Part shown: piece by piece, positions 27,951 to 36,628 of the stretch
Layout: every line of letters starts with the position of its first letter
How positions within the stretch are numbered: the first letter of the stretch is position 1
Origin: Caulobacter segnis
GTDB lineage: Bacteria > Pseudomonadota > Alphaproteobacteria > Caulobacterales > Caulobacteraceae
Direction of reading: 5' to 3'
NCBI RefSeq assembly: GCF_023935105.1
Contig: NZ_CP096040.1
Location: forward strand, 2,046,001-2,110,000
Length of the DNA: 64,000 nt
Program-made: the position numbers and the translations under genes
The notes under the pieces: generated by a model
Told to the model about the DNA's origin: nothing
Database searches by the model: none
What the model saw: the letters and a program-made list of their open reading frames with translations, nothing else

Positions 27951-28607
27951 CTAGCCCGCCCGCATCGCATAAAGCGAGATCGACCCCGTCGGCGTGGCGA
28001 TCCGGTCCAGCTCGCTCACGGCGGTGAGGCCGCTGGCGCGCATCAGGCCGGGCAGGGCGCCGGTGGCGTTGAACTCGGTCCGCTCGAAACCGTCCACGGC
28101 CTGGACCATCCGGAACAGCAGCCGCATCAGCCCGCGCTGGCGGCCGTAGTCGGCGATCAGCACCCGGCCGCCAGGGCGCGACAGTCGCGCCATGGCCCGC
28201 AGGATCGCGCCCTTCACCGGCGCGTCGCACTGGTGCAGCACCAGGCTGGAGATCACCGCATTGGCGACACCCTGGCCGAGCAGGACGTCGGCCTGGTCGC
28301 CCAGGCCCTGGATCCACTCGATCCGCGCGCCGGCGCGCTCGGCCTTGGCGCGGGCGATGGCCAGCACGGCGGGATCCGGATCGATCCCGACGACTCGCGC
28401 GAGCGGCCGGGCGCGCTTGATGGCGATGGCCTGTGAGCCGGTGCCGCAGCCAATGTCGACGATGGTTTCGCCGTCGGCGGGCGCCAGGGCCGCTAGCAGC
28501 GCGCCACGCCAGCGCCGCTCGCGGGTCGCCAGCGAGACGACGAGGTCGTAGGCGCCCGTCAGTTCGGGCCGGCCCAGGGCGGGCACATATTGGACTTGTC
28601 CGGTCAT
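27951..28607 (-). CDS. Class I SAM-dependent methyltransferase
   Basis: The 218-residue protein has motif I VDIGCGTGSQAIAIKRARP (near residue 49), the acidic end of strand 2 VVGIDPDP, and a ubiE/methyltransf_11-like core (AMARLSRPGGRVLIADYG). The substrate is unknown. It is divergent from an AraC-type regulator gene, which may control it. Confidence 0.87.
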   Translation of the reverse strand: MTGQVQYVPALGRPELTGAYDLVVSLATRERRWRGALLAALAPADGETIVDIGCGTGSQAIAIKRARPLARVVGIDPDPAVLAIARAKAERAGARIEWIQGLGDQADVLLGQGVANAVISSLVLHQCDAPVKGAILRAMARLSRPGGRVLIADYGRQRGLMRLLFRMVQAVDGFERTEFNATGALPGLMRASGLTAVSELDRIATPTGSISLYAMRAG

Positions 28608-28681
28608 GCGAGGTCCTCCAGATCTTGAACATGGCGGACCTCGCGGCGGGGTCTTGGACCGAACGCTTGCGGGGAGGCTGC

Positions 28682-29386
28682 ATGGGCGCGGCGGGATGGT
28701 CCGGACAGGTCTGGATCGGCCGAGACTGGTGGGGCTTCGAGGGCGTCGGCGGCGAGTCGCGGGCGCACGGCCATCTCTGCGCCCAGGTGGTGGCCGGACT
28801 GGACGCCCCCGTTCGGGTCGAGGCGCAGCATGGGATCATCGAGGCGTGGGCGGTCGTCATTCCACCTGGCGCGCGACATCGACTGCTGGATGCGGATGGT
28901 TCGATGCGCGCGATCTATCCGCGGCCCTTGGGACGCCTGGCCCGACGCTGGGGCGTGGCGCGCTGGTCCGGCGTCACCGCCGCTCCGGACGCGTGGAGGC
29001 CTCTGCTGGCGAGCGGTCGCTTGGCCGAGATGGTGGACGCCGAGGCAGCGCTGGGCGAGGCCACGGCGATCGATCCCCGCTTGAAACAGGTCCTGGACGA
29101 GCTTGGCGGCGATCTTGGCCTGGCGGATCTGGCCGCCCAGGTGGGGCTGTCGACGGCGCGGTTGCGGGCGCTGGCGCAGGCGGAGCTGGGCGCGCCGCTG
29201 GCGCACTGGCGGCTGTGGTTACGGCTGGAGACGGCGCTGTTACGCCTGCGCGCGGGGGAGGGGCTGGCGATCGCCGCCGCCGAGGCGGGCTTCGCCGACC
29301 AGTCGCACCTGAACCGGGCCATGGGCCGCTTCTTGGGTATTACGCCCCTGACCGTCGCGCGACTGCTGAACCCCTTGCCGAGATAG
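28682..29386 (+). CDS. AraC-family transcriptional regulator
   Basis: About 234 residues from ATG 28682, chosen for the strong GGGGAGG four to five bases upstream; ATG 28631 is the alternative. The N-terminal half is a cupin-like sensor (VIPPGARHRLL) and the C-terminal half carries two HTH motifs (LADLAAQVGLSTARLRALAQAE and IAAAEAGFADQSHLNRAMGRFLGITP). It probably regulates the divergent methyltransferase gene or a signal linked to it. Confidence 0.87.
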   Translation: MGAAGWSGQVWIGRDWWGFEGVGGESRAHGHLCAQVVAGLDAPVRVEAQHGIIEAWAVVIPPGARHRLLDADGSMRAIYPRPLGRLARRWGVARWSGVTAAPDAWRPLLASGRLAEMVDAEAALGEATAIDPRLKQVLDELGGDLGLADLAAQVGLSTARLRALAQAELGAPLAHWRLWLRLETALLRLRAGEGLAIAAAEAGFADQSHLNRAMGRFLGITPLTVARLLNPLPR

Positions 29387-29432
29387 TTTCGATATGCGTT
29401 AAATATTGTCGTTCATTGGAAGGAATTCCGCC

Positions 29433-29891
29433 ATGTCCGACTCTCGCCCCGGCCTGGTTTCGGCCCTCAGCTATCGCGATCCCAAGGCCGCCATCGCCTT
29501 CCTGGAAAAGGCGTTCGGGTTCGACCTGAGCCTGCTGATCGAGGACGCCGAGGGCAACCTGGCCCACTCGCAGATGGAATATGCCGGCCACCGCGTCATG
29601 ATCGGCAACGAGTGGAGCGAGAACCACGCCAGCCCAGCCTCTGTGGGGCTCAAGAACACCCAGTCGGTGCACATCTACATCGCCGCCGACGTCGACGCCC
29701 ATTGCGCGCGCGCCCAGGCGGCGGGCGCCGAGATCATCGCGCCGCCCGAGGCCCAGTTCTACGGCGCGCGCACCTATCGCTGCCGCGATCCCGAGGGACA
29801 CATCTGGACGGTGTCGGCCGACGTCGAAGTGGTCTCAACCGACGAGATGGAAAAGCGCAGCGGCCTGACCATCGCCGTGGGCAAGGGATGA
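29433..29891 (+). CDS. VOC-family (glyoxalase-like) protein
   Basis: The 152-residue protein is a single vicinal-oxygen-chelate fold (SALSYRDPKAAIAFLEKAFGF at the start, YRCRDPEGHIWTVS at the end), of the PhnB/bleomycin-resistance-like group. AAGGA 8 bases upstream sets ATG 29433. It opens a five-gene unit in which each following gene starts within or just after the previous stop. Confidence 0.88.
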   Translation: MSDSRPGLVSALSYRDPKAAIAFLEKAFGFDLSLLIEDAEGNLAHSQMEYAGHRVMIGNEWSENHASPASVGLKNTQSVHIYIAADVDAHCARAQAAGAEIIAPPEAQFYGARTYRCRDPEGHIWTVSADVEVVSTDEMEKRSGLTIAVGKG

Positions 29892-29900
29892 TCTCGCACC

Positions 29901-30236
29901 ATGATCACTGAAGGCGACTTCCGCCGGCTGGCCCTGTCGATGCCCCAGGCGATAGAGCGTTCGCACATGGGCACGGTCGATTTCCGATGCGGCCGGATCT
30001 TCGCGACCCTGGGCAATCCGGACGCCGCCTGGGCGATGGTCAAGCTGACGCCGGACCAGCAGGAGATGCGCGTGGCCGCCGAGCCGGACGTCTTCGTCCC
30101 GGTCCCGGGCGGCTGGGGCAGGAACGGGGCGACCCGCCTGCGTCTGGCGGCCTGCGACGAGGCGACGGCGCGCGGCGCGCTGCTGGACGCCTGGCGCAAC
30201 GTCGCGCCCAACACGCTGCGGGACGCTCAAGGGTGA
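29901..30236 (+). CDS. MmcQ/YjbR-family protein
   Basis: The 111-residue protein has the family layout (DFRRLALSMPQAIERSHMGTVDFR, IFATL, AWAMVKLTPDQQEM, then RNVAPNTLRDA). The fold is CyaY-like and often annotated DNA-binding, but no function is established. Its stop overlaps the GTG of the ArsR gene by four bases. Confidence 0.85.
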   Translation: MITEGDFRRLALSMPQAIERSHMGTVDFRCGRIFATLGNPDAAWAMVKLTPDQQEMRVAAEPDVFVPVPGGWGRNGATRLRLAACDEATARGALLDAWRNVAPNTLRDAQG

Positions 30237-30562
30237 ACGAGGCGCTCGATCGCACCTTGGCGGCCCTGGCCGACCCGCATCGCCGGCGAACGGTCGACCT
30301 GCTGCGCGAGCGGCCGCGCCGGGCCGGCGAGCTGGCCGAGAGTCTGGGCCTGACCCCGCCGGCCATGAGCCGGCACCTGCGGGCCCTGCGCCAGTCGGGC
30401 CTGGTCGAGGAAAGCCATCCCGAGTTCGACGCCCGCGTCCGCGTCTACCGCCTGCGGCCCGAGCCGATGGCGGCTTTGAAGGCCTGGCTGGAGGCGGCGG
30501 AGGATCACTGGGTCGACCAGCTGTCGGCCCTGAAGGCGCATGTGGAGAACCAGAACCGGTGA
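30233..30562 (+). CDS. ArsR-family transcriptional regulator
   Basis: The 109-residue winged-helix protein (DRTLAALADPHRRRTVDLL, LAESLGLTPPAMSRHLRALRQSGLVEE) has no CxC metal site in the recognition helix. It belongs to the ArsR type habitually paired with SRPBCC genes. It starts with GTG overlapping the MmcQ stop (GTGA) and ends overlapping the next start the same way. Confidence 0.9.
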   Translation: MNEALDRTLAALADPHRRRTVDLLRERPRRAGELAESLGLTPPAMSRHLRALRQSGLVEESHPEFDARVRVYRLRPEPMAALKAWLEAAEDHWVDQLSALKAHVENQNR

Positions 30563-31053
30563 GCTCCAGGATCGTGGTCGCCCTGCGCATCGCCGCGCCG
30601 CCGGAGGTGGTGTTCGACGCCTTCACCGGCGATATCGCCCTGTGGTGGCGGCCCAACACGCTGTTCTCGTTCACCCCGCGCTCGCCTGGCGTCATGGCCT
30701 TCGAGGGCGGCCGCCTGGTCGAGCGTCTGGCCTCGGGCAAGGTGTTCGAGGTCGGCCAGGTCCGCGTCTGGGAGCGCGGGGCGCGACTCGTCTTCGGCTG
30801 GCGGCAGGCCAGCTTCGCCCCCGGCATGGACACCGAGGTCGAGGTCCGCTTCGAGCTGGTGGATGAGGGCACGCGCGTGACCGTCGAGCACCGCGGCTGG
30901 GACAGCGTGCCAGCCGAGAACGTGGCCCGGCACACCTTTCCGAACGCCGTCTTCCTGCAGCGCCACGCCGAGTGGTGGCGCGCCCTGCTGGTGGGGCTTG
31001 CGGCTCGGGCGAACCGTGTCCAACTAGAGCGCGCCGGGGAGGGCGAGCCATGA
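30559..31053 (+). CDS. SRPBCC (AHSA1-like) domain protein
   Basis: The 164-residue protein is one START/Bet v1-like domain (IAAPPEVVFDAFTGDIALWW, EVRFELVDEGTRVTVEHRGW) with a hydrophobic cavity expected. It starts with GTG within the ArsR stop and overlaps the MFS gene by four bases (ATGA). Ligand unknown; ArsR-SRPBCC pairs are very common. Confidence 0.88.
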   Translation: MSSRIVVALRIAAPPEVVFDAFTGDIALWWRPNTLFSFTPRSPGVMAFEGGRLVERLASGKVFEVGQVRVWERGARLVFGWRQASFAPGMDTEVEVRFELVDEGTRVTVEHRGWDSVPAENVARHTFPNAVFLQRHAEWWRALLVGLAARANRVQLERAGEGEP

Positions 31054-32300
31054 ATCAACCGATCTCGGGAAACCGGCGCCAGGCCGCCCTGGGCTTCATC
31101 TTCGTCACCGCGACCATGGACGTGCTGTCCCTGGGCGTGATGATCCCCGTGCTGCCCAACTTGGTGAAGATGCTGGGCGGCGGCGATACCGCCGCGGCGG
31201 CCGACTGGGTCGTGCTGTTCGCCACCACCTGGGGCGTGATGCAGTTCTTCTGCTCGCCGATCCTGGGTCTGATGTCCGATCGCTTCGGTCGCCGACCGGT
31301 GATCCTGACCTCGATCTTCGGCCTGGGCGTCGATTTCCTGTTCATGGCCTTCGCGCCGAACCTGTGGTGGCTGTTCGTCGGGCGGATCTTCAACGGCATG
31401 ACGGCGGCCAGCTTCTCGACCGCCTCGGCCTATGTCGCCGACGTCACCACCCCGGAGAACCGCGCCAAGGGGTTTGGCCTGATGGGCGCGGCGTTCGGCG
31501 TCGGCTTCACCTTCGGCCCGGCGCTGGGCGGGTGGCTATGGCAGTTCGACCATCGCGCGCCGTTTCTGGTCTGCGCGGCCCTGGCGCTGTGCAACTGGCT
31601 GTACGGCTTCTTCGTGCTGCCGGAGTCCCTGCCGCCCGAGCGCCGCCAGCCGCGCTTCGACTGGAAGAAGGCCAATCCGGTCGGTTCGCTGCATCTGCTG
31701 CAGCGCCATCCGGGCCTTCTGGGCCTGGCGGGCGTCGGCTTCCTGTTCCAGCTGGCCCACAACGTGCTGCCCAGCGTGTTCGTCCTCTATATGGGGTTCC
31801 GCTACGGCTGGTCGCCGGCCACCATCGGCCTGACCCTGATGGCCAGCGGCGTCTCGGGCATCATCGTCCAGGCGCTGGTCGTCGGGCGGGTGGTCAAGGC
31901 GGTGGGCGAGCGCGGCGCGCTACTGATCGGCCTGTTCTCGGGCTTCGCCGGCTTCATGATCTACGCCCTGGCGCCGACCGGCTTCCTCTATCTGTGCGGC
32001 CTGCCGCTCTTCGCCCTCTCGGGCCTGATCCAGCCGGGCCTGCAGGGGCTGATGACCCGTCGCGTGCTGCCCAACGAGCAGGGACAGCTGCAAGGCGCGA
32101 ACTCGGCCATGATGGGCATCGCCTCGATCGTCGGACCGCCTCTGTTCCTCCTGCCGTTCGCCTTCGCCGTGCGCCACGACGCGGCCCTGCACCTGCCGGG
32201 GCTGCCCGTGCTGATCGCGGCGGCGTTGATGTTGGCCGCGACCGCCCTAGCTTATGCCAAGGCGCGCCCCGCGCCCGCCCCGGAACCGCAGGCGGCGTGA
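31050..32300 (+). CDS. MFS transporter, Tet-like drug-efflux type
   Basis: The 416-residue protein has 12 predicted membrane segments, the cytoplasmic motif A GLMSDRFGRRPVIL (near residue 72) and motif C-like GAAFGVGFTFGPALGG, matching proton-coupled 12-TM drug exporters such as TetA. The ATG at 31050 overlaps the SRPBCC stop. It closes the VOC-MmcQ-ArsR-SRPBCC-MFS operon, so its substrate may be a lipophilic compound handled by those proteins. Confidence 0.9.
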   Translation: MNQPISGNRRQAALGFIFVTATMDVLSLGVMIPVLPNLVKMLGGGDTAAAADWVVLFATTWGVMQFFCSPILGLMSDRFGRRPVILTSIFGLGVDFLFMAFAPNLWWLFVGRIFNGMTAASFSTASAYVADVTTPENRAKGFGLMGAAFGVGFTFGPALGGWLWQFDHRAPFLVCAALALCNWLYGFFVLPESLPPERRQPRFDWKKANPVGSLHLLQRHPGLLGLAGVGFLFQLAHNVLPSVFVLYMGFRYGWSPATIGLTLMASGVSGIIVQALVVGRVVKAVGERGALLIGLFSGFAGFMIYALAPTGFLYLCGLPLFALSGLIQPGLQGLMTRRVLPNEQGQLQGANSAMMGIASIVGPPLFLLPFAFAVRHDAALHLPGLPVLIAAALMLAATALAYAKARPAPAPEPQAA

Positions 32301-32326
32301 GGCCTTAAGCCCCCGTGAGGCCTTAA
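32296..32326. repeat. Short tandem direct repeat after the MFS gene
   Basis: CGTGAGGCCTTAA occurs at 32296-32308 and again at 32314-32326 (13 identical bases, 18-base period). The first copy contains the MFS stop codon. Confidence 0.6.
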
Positions 32327-32397
32327 ACCTAGACCGAAACGCCTTAGACTCGCCCGAAAGCTGGGCTGAGTTCGCGGGGAACCGTCAGGAGCTGTAC

Positions 32398-33828
32398 TTG
32401 AAGACCATGCGCCCCCTTCGCGCCCTGTTGCCCGTCGTCGTCCTGCTGGCCGCCTGCTCGAACCCGACCGGCCAGACGCAAGCCCAATCCATCCCCGGCA
32501 TGCCGGCCCCGACCAAGCGCGCTCCGGCCGACGCGACCACCATGAAGATGTCCTTCTCGCCCGTGGTGAAGAAGGCCGCTCCGGCCGTGGTCAACGTCGC
32601 CAGCCGCCGGATCGTACGCCAGCGCGTCGACCCGTTCTGGGACTTCTTCATGGGCGGCGGAGGCGGCGGCGCCCAGGTGCAGGGCTCGCTCGGTTCGGGC
32701 GCCATCGTCCGCGCCGACGGGGTGATCATCACCAACCACCACAACATCGAAGGCATCGTCGAGGGCAAGGGCGACATCACCGTCCAGCTGGCCGACCGAC
32801 GCGAATTCCCGGCCACCGTGCTGCTGGACGACCCGCGCGCCGACTTGGCCGTGCTGAAGATCGACACCAAGGGCGAGAAGCTGCCGGTCATGGCCATCGA
32901 CGACCAGGAGCAGCTGGAGGTCGGCGACCTGGTCCTCGCCATGGGCAACCCGTTCGGCGTCGGCCAGACCGTGACCAACGGCATCGTTTCGGCCCTGGCC
33001 CGCACCGACGTCGGCGCGGCCGACTTCGGCAGCTACATCCAGACCGACGCGGCCATCAATCCCGGCAATTCGGGCGGGCCGCTGGTCGACATGGACGGCG
33101 ACCTGGTCGGCATCAACACCTTCATCATCTCGCGCTCGGGCTCGTCCTCCGGGGTCGGCTTCGCCATCCCCGCCGCCGTGGTGCGCCAGGTGGTGGCCAC
33201 GGCCCTGGGCGGCGGCCACAGCGTCGTGCGGCCCTGGCTGGGCGTGGAGGGCAAGCCGGTGACCGGCGACATCGCCCGGGCCTTGGGCATGTCCATTCCG
33301 CGCGGCGTGCTGGTGGCCCAGGTCTATCCGGGCTCGTCGGCCGACCGCGCCGGCGTGAAGGAGGGCGACATCATCCTGTCGATCGACGGCCGAGCGGTGA
33401 ACGACCAGGGCGGCGGCGCCTTCGCGATCGGCACTCACAAGGTTGGCGATCGCGTGCCGATGGTGATCCAGCGCAACGAGAAGGAGCAGACCATCACGGT
33501 CCGCGCCGAGGCCGCCCCCGAGATCCCGGCCCGCGACGAGCGCGCCATCGCCGGCAACAACCCGTTCAACGGCGCGACGGTGCTGAACCTCTCGCCCGCC
33601 GTGGCCCAGGACCTGGGCGTCGACCCGTTCGCGGGCAAGGGCGCGCTGGTGACCAAGATCGCCCCCGGCTACGCCCAGAACTGGATGCGCCCGGGCGATT
33701 TCGTCCGCTCGGTGAATGGCCGGCAGATCAACAGCGTCGCCGACCTGGCCGCCGCCGCGGCGACCAAGCCGCAGCGCTGGAACATCACGATCGAGCGCGG
33801 CGGCCAGCTGATCCAGGCGCAGTTCTAG
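32398..33828 (+). CDS. Do-type serine protease (HtrA/DegP family) with two PDZ domains
   Basis: From TTG 32398 (AGGAG at 32387-32391 is well spaced; ATG 32407 is 15 bases away) the protein is 476 residues. LLAAC near residue 20 looks like a lipobox. The catalytic triad is H115 in ITNHHNIEG, D149 in DPRADLAVLKI and S225 in NPGNSGGPL. The usual TNxHV reads NHHN here. Two PDZ domains follow (about 290-375 and 390-475). It would act in envelope protein quality control. Linker glycines near residues 86-91 are notable. Confidence 0.9.
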   Translation: MKTMRPLRALLPVVVLLAACSNPTGQTQAQSIPGMPAPTKRAPADATTMKMSFSPVVKKAAPAVVNVASRRIVRQRVDPFWDFFMGGGGGGAQVQGSLGSGAIVRADGVIITNHHNIEGIVEGKGDITVQLADRREFPATVLLDDPRADLAVLKIDTKGEKLPVMAIDDQEQLEVGDLVLAMGNPFGVGQTVTNGIVSALARTDVGAADFGSYIQTDAAINPGNSGGPLVDMDGDLVGINTFIISRSGSSSGVGFAIPAAVVRQVVATALGGGHSVVRPWLGVEGKPVTGDIARALGMSIPRGVLVAQVYPGSSADRAGVKEGDIILSIDGRAVNDQGGGAFAIGTHKVGDRVPMVIQRNEKEQTITVRAEAAPEIPARDERAIAGNNPFNGATVLNLSPAVAQDLGVDPFAGKGALVTKIAPGYAQNWMRPGDFVRSVNGRQINSVADLAAAAATKPQRWNITIERGGQLIQAQF

Positions 33829-33867
33829 GGTTTGGAGCCCATGCCGGCGGCCTGCTAGAAGGGACTC

Positions 33868-35169
33868 ATGTCCGATCTCTTCCAGGCCGCCGGCCTGACG
33901 CCTCATGCGCCGGCCCCGCTGGCCGACCGGCTGCGGCCCCAGAGCCTCGACGAGGTGGTGGGCCAGCAGCATCTCCTGGGTCCCGAAGGCCCCATCGGCC
34001 GCATGGCCGCGGCCCATCGCTTGGCCTCGATGATCCTGTGGGGGCCGCCCGGCACCGGCAAGACCACCATCGCCCGCCTGCTGGCCAAGGCTGGGGGCTA
34101 TGAATTCCAGCAGATCTCGGCGGTGTTCTCGGGCGTCGCCGACCTGAAGAAGGCGTTCGAGCAGGCCCGCGCGCGCCGCATGGCCGGCCAGTCGACCTTG
34201 CTGTTCGTCGATGAGATCCACCGCTTCAACCGCGCCCAGCAGGACGGTTTCCTGCCGTTCGTGGAGGAGGGTATCGTCACCCTGGTCGGCGCCACGACCG
34301 AGAACCCCTCGTTCGAGCTGAACGGCGCTCTGCTATCCCGCTGCCAGGTGTTCGTGCTCAAGCGCCTGACCGAGGAGGCGCTGGAGCAGCTTCTCCAGCG
34401 CGCCGAGACGGCGGAGAGCCGGCCGTTGCCGATCGATGCCGATGCGCGTGCGGTGCTGGTGTCGATGGCTGACGGCGACGGCCGCTACCTGCTGACCCTG
34501 GCCGAGACCCTGTTCTCGATCGGGACCGACAGCCCGCTGAACCCGACCCAGTTGGGCCAGTTCCTGCAAAAGCGCCGCCCGGCCTACGACAAGGACCGCG
34601 AGGAACACTACAACCTGATCTCGGCCCTGCATAAGTCGGTGCGCGGGTCCGATCCGGATGCGGCCCTCTACTGGCTGGCGCGGATGCTGGAGGGCGGCGA
34701 GGACCCGCTGTTCATCGCTCGCCGGCTGGTGCGCATGGCCAGCGAGGATATCGGCGCGGCCGATCCGCTGTCCCTGCTGCTGACCACGGCCGCCAAGGAC
34801 GCCTACGACTTCCTGGGATCGCCCGAGGGCGAGCTGGCCTTGGCCCAGGCCGTGGTCCACATGGCCAGCGCGCCGAAGTCGAACGCCGTCTACAACGCCT
34901 ACAAGGCCGCCCGCCGGGCCGCCAAGGAGACCGGTAGCCTGATGCCGCCGTCGCACATCCTCAACGCCCCGACCAAGCTGATGAAGTCGCTGGGATACGG
35001 CGATGGCTACGCCTACGACCACGATGTCGAGGGCGGTGTCTCGGGCCAGAACTACTTCCCGGACGGCATGGAGCGCCGGCGGTTCTATGAACCCAAACCG
35101 GTCGGCGCCGAGGCCAAGGTGCGAGAGCGCTTGGAAGCCTGGGGCAAGGTGCGTAAGGACGGCAAATGA
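33868..35169 (+). CDS. rarA: Replication-associated recombination protein A (MgsA/RarA AAA+ ATPase)
   Basis: The 433-residue AAA+ protein has RPQSLDEVVGQQHLLG, Walker A LWGPPGTGKTTIARLL, Walker B LLFVDEIHRFN, sensor 1 GATTENPSFELN and the RarA C-terminal region ending in Y-D-H-D-V-EGGVSGQNYFPD. It acts at stalled replication forks with SSB. The stop overlaps the pseudouridine synthase start (ATGA), so the two are co-expressed. Confidence 0.96.
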   Translation: MSDLFQAAGLTPHAPAPLADRLRPQSLDEVVGQQHLLGPEGPIGRMAAAHRLASMILWGPPGTGKTTIARLLAKAGGYEFQQISAVFSGVADLKKAFEQARARRMAGQSTLLFVDEIHRFNRAQQDGFLPFVEEGIVTLVGATTENPSFELNGALLSRCQVFVLKRLTEEALEQLLQRAETAESRPLPIDADARAVLVSMADGDGRYLLTLAETLFSIGTDSPLNPTQLGQFLQKRRPAYDKDREEHYNLISALHKSVRGSDPDAALYWLARMLEGGEDPLFIARRLVRMASEDIGAADPLSLLLTTAAKDAYDFLGSPEGELALAQAVVHMASAPKSNAVYNAYKAARRAAKETGSLMPPSHILNAPTKLMKSLGYGDGYAYDHDVEGGVSGQNYFPDGMERRRFYEPKPVGAEAKVRERLEAWGKVRKDGK

Positions 35170-35981
35170 GCAGTCCGAAATTCCGCCGTCCCCCCGGCGT
35201 CGCCAAGCCCAAGGCCGTCGAGTGCCCGATCACCCTGACGCCCGAGGAGGTCGAGGCGGCCAGGTCGTGGGTGTTGTACGAGGACGAGGCGATCATCGTG
35301 CTGGACAAGCCGGCGGGCCTCTCCAGCCAGGGGGGGCGGATCAAGGCCCATACGCTGGACGACCTGCTGTGGGCGTTCGCCAAGCCGGGCAAGGCTCGGC
35401 CTCGGCTGATCCACCGGCTGGACCGCGACACCTCGGGCGTGATCCTGACCGCCAAGACCAAGCCTGGGGCGGCCATGCTGGGCGAGGCCATGATGGCCAA
35501 GCGGTTCCGCAAGAGCTATCTGGCCATCGTCGCGCCGGGCGCGCCCGAGCCGAAGGGCGGGATGATCGACAGCCCACTGCGCCGAGAGTCCATTGGTCGC
35601 GAGGCCTATATGCGGGTCTGCGAACTCGACCATCCCGACGCCGAGACCGCCCGTAGCCGCTATCGCACCCTGGCCCACAACGCCACGGCCGCCCTGGTCG
35701 AGCTGTCGCCCGACACCGGGCGCATGCATCAGCTGCGCGTTCACATGGCCTCGATCGGTCGGCCACTGGCCGGCGACAGCCGCTATGGCGGGGCGCTGAT
35801 GCTGGGCGGCGCGGCCGTCCCGCGCCTGATGCTGCATGCCGCACGCCTGACCTTCCCGCATCCGCTGGGCGGCGAGCGCAAGGTCACGGCCCCGCTTCCG
35901 TCCGATTTCAAGGCCATGCTCGAGGCCCTGGGCCTCGCGGTTCCGGAACAGCCAGGTTCCGAGACCGTTGATCAGGTCTGA
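35166..35981 (+). CDS. RluA-family pseudouridine synthase lacking an S4 domain
   Basis: The 271-residue enzyme has the catalytic motif HRLDRDTSGVILTAKT (Asp in RLDRDTSG near residue 87) and the later RMHQLRVHMASIG RNA-binding motif. It has no N-terminal S4 domain, unlike the second family member at 38402. The N-terminal LYEDEAIIVLDKPAGL follows directly after about 35 residues. The rRNA or tRNA target cannot be told. Confidence 0.9.
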   Translation: MSSPKFRRPPGVAKPKAVECPITLTPEEVEAARSWVLYEDEAIIVLDKPAGLSSQGGRIKAHTLDDLLWAFAKPGKARPRLIHRLDRDTSGVILTAKTKPGAAMLGEAMMAKRFRKSYLAIVAPGAPEPKGGMIDSPLRRESIGREAYMRVCELDHPDAETARSRYRTLAHNATAALVELSPDTGRMHQLRVHMASIGRPLAGDSRYGGALMLGGAAVPRLMLHAARLTFPHPLGGERKVTAPLPSDFKAMLEALGLAVPEQPGSETVDQV

Positions 35982-35992
35982 AGAGGTTCGCC

Positions 35993-36505
35993 ATGAAGAT
36001 CTCGAAACCCCTGATCGCCGCCGCCCTGTCGGGCCTGCTGCTGACCGCCTGCGCGACGTCCGCCCCGACCACCTATCGCGCCCAGATGGGCTCGCCCAAC
36101 GACGTCGGATACTCGGAGTACCGACTGGAGGCCGGCCGTTATCGCGTGACCTTCCAGGGCGGCCCCGGCGCGCCCGAGGCCCAGGTCGCCGACTACGCCC
36201 TGCTGCGCGCGGCCGAACTGGCCCTGCGCGACGGCTATGACTGGTTCCGGGTCGCCGATCGCTCGACCACCTCCAGTGGCTACGATCGCGGGCCGCGCAT
36301 GTCGGTGGGGGGCGGCTCGGCCAGCTTCGGTCGCCGATCCAGCGTCGGCCTAGGCTTGGGCACCAGCTTCAACCTCGGCCCTGGCCCGTCCTTCTCGCGT
36401 TCGATCGAGGTGGTGTTCGGCAAGGGCGCGACGCCGCGCGATCGCGACGCCTATGACGCGCGGGACGTGATCAAGAACGTGGGCTACGGCCGCCAGCGGA
36501 CGTGA
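35993..36505 (+). CDS. CC0125/CC1285-family lipoprotein (second copy)
   Basis: The 170-residue protein has signal peptide and lipobox MKISKPLIAAALSGLLLTAC and the family core RLEAGRYRVTFQGG...LLRAAELALRDGYDWFRVADRS. A Gly/Ser/Arg-rich middle follows, then the closing YDARDVIKNVG. It shares its core with the 23517 protein but is otherwise divergent, so these are paralogues. Function unknown. Confidence 0.88.
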   Translation: MKISKPLIAAALSGLLLTACATSAPTTYRAQMGSPNDVGYSEYRLEAGRYRVTFQGGPGAPEAQVADYALLRAAELALRDGYDWFRVADRSTTSSGYDRGPRMSVGGGSASFGRRSSVGLGLGTSFNLGPGPSFSRSIEVVFGKGATPRDRDAYDARDVIKNVGYGRQRT

Positions 36506-36509
36506 TCCG

Positions 36510-36620
36510 CTTCCCCGGCGAAAGCCGGGGCCCAGATGGAGAGCGCCGAAGTAGGCTCTAAGAGCTCAGCGCCAGTCCCCGCACCGCTATGAGATCTGGG
36601 TCCCGGCTTTCGCCGGGAAG
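36510..36620. repeat. Intergenic palindromic element (CCGGCGAAAGCCGGG type)
   Basis: The arms 36510-36537 and 36594-36620 are 28/27 bases and nearly perfect inverses (one mismatch, one indel), with CCCCGGCGAAAGCCGGGG inside the left arm as a self-palindrome. It lies between two convergent genes and could terminate both. Confidence 0.85.
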
Positions 36621-36628
36621 GCGGGGTT

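Noticed and set aside
32344..34221. Minus-strand frame of 625 codons across the protease and rarA
   Set aside because: Antisense to two real genes; composition is that of a shadow frame.
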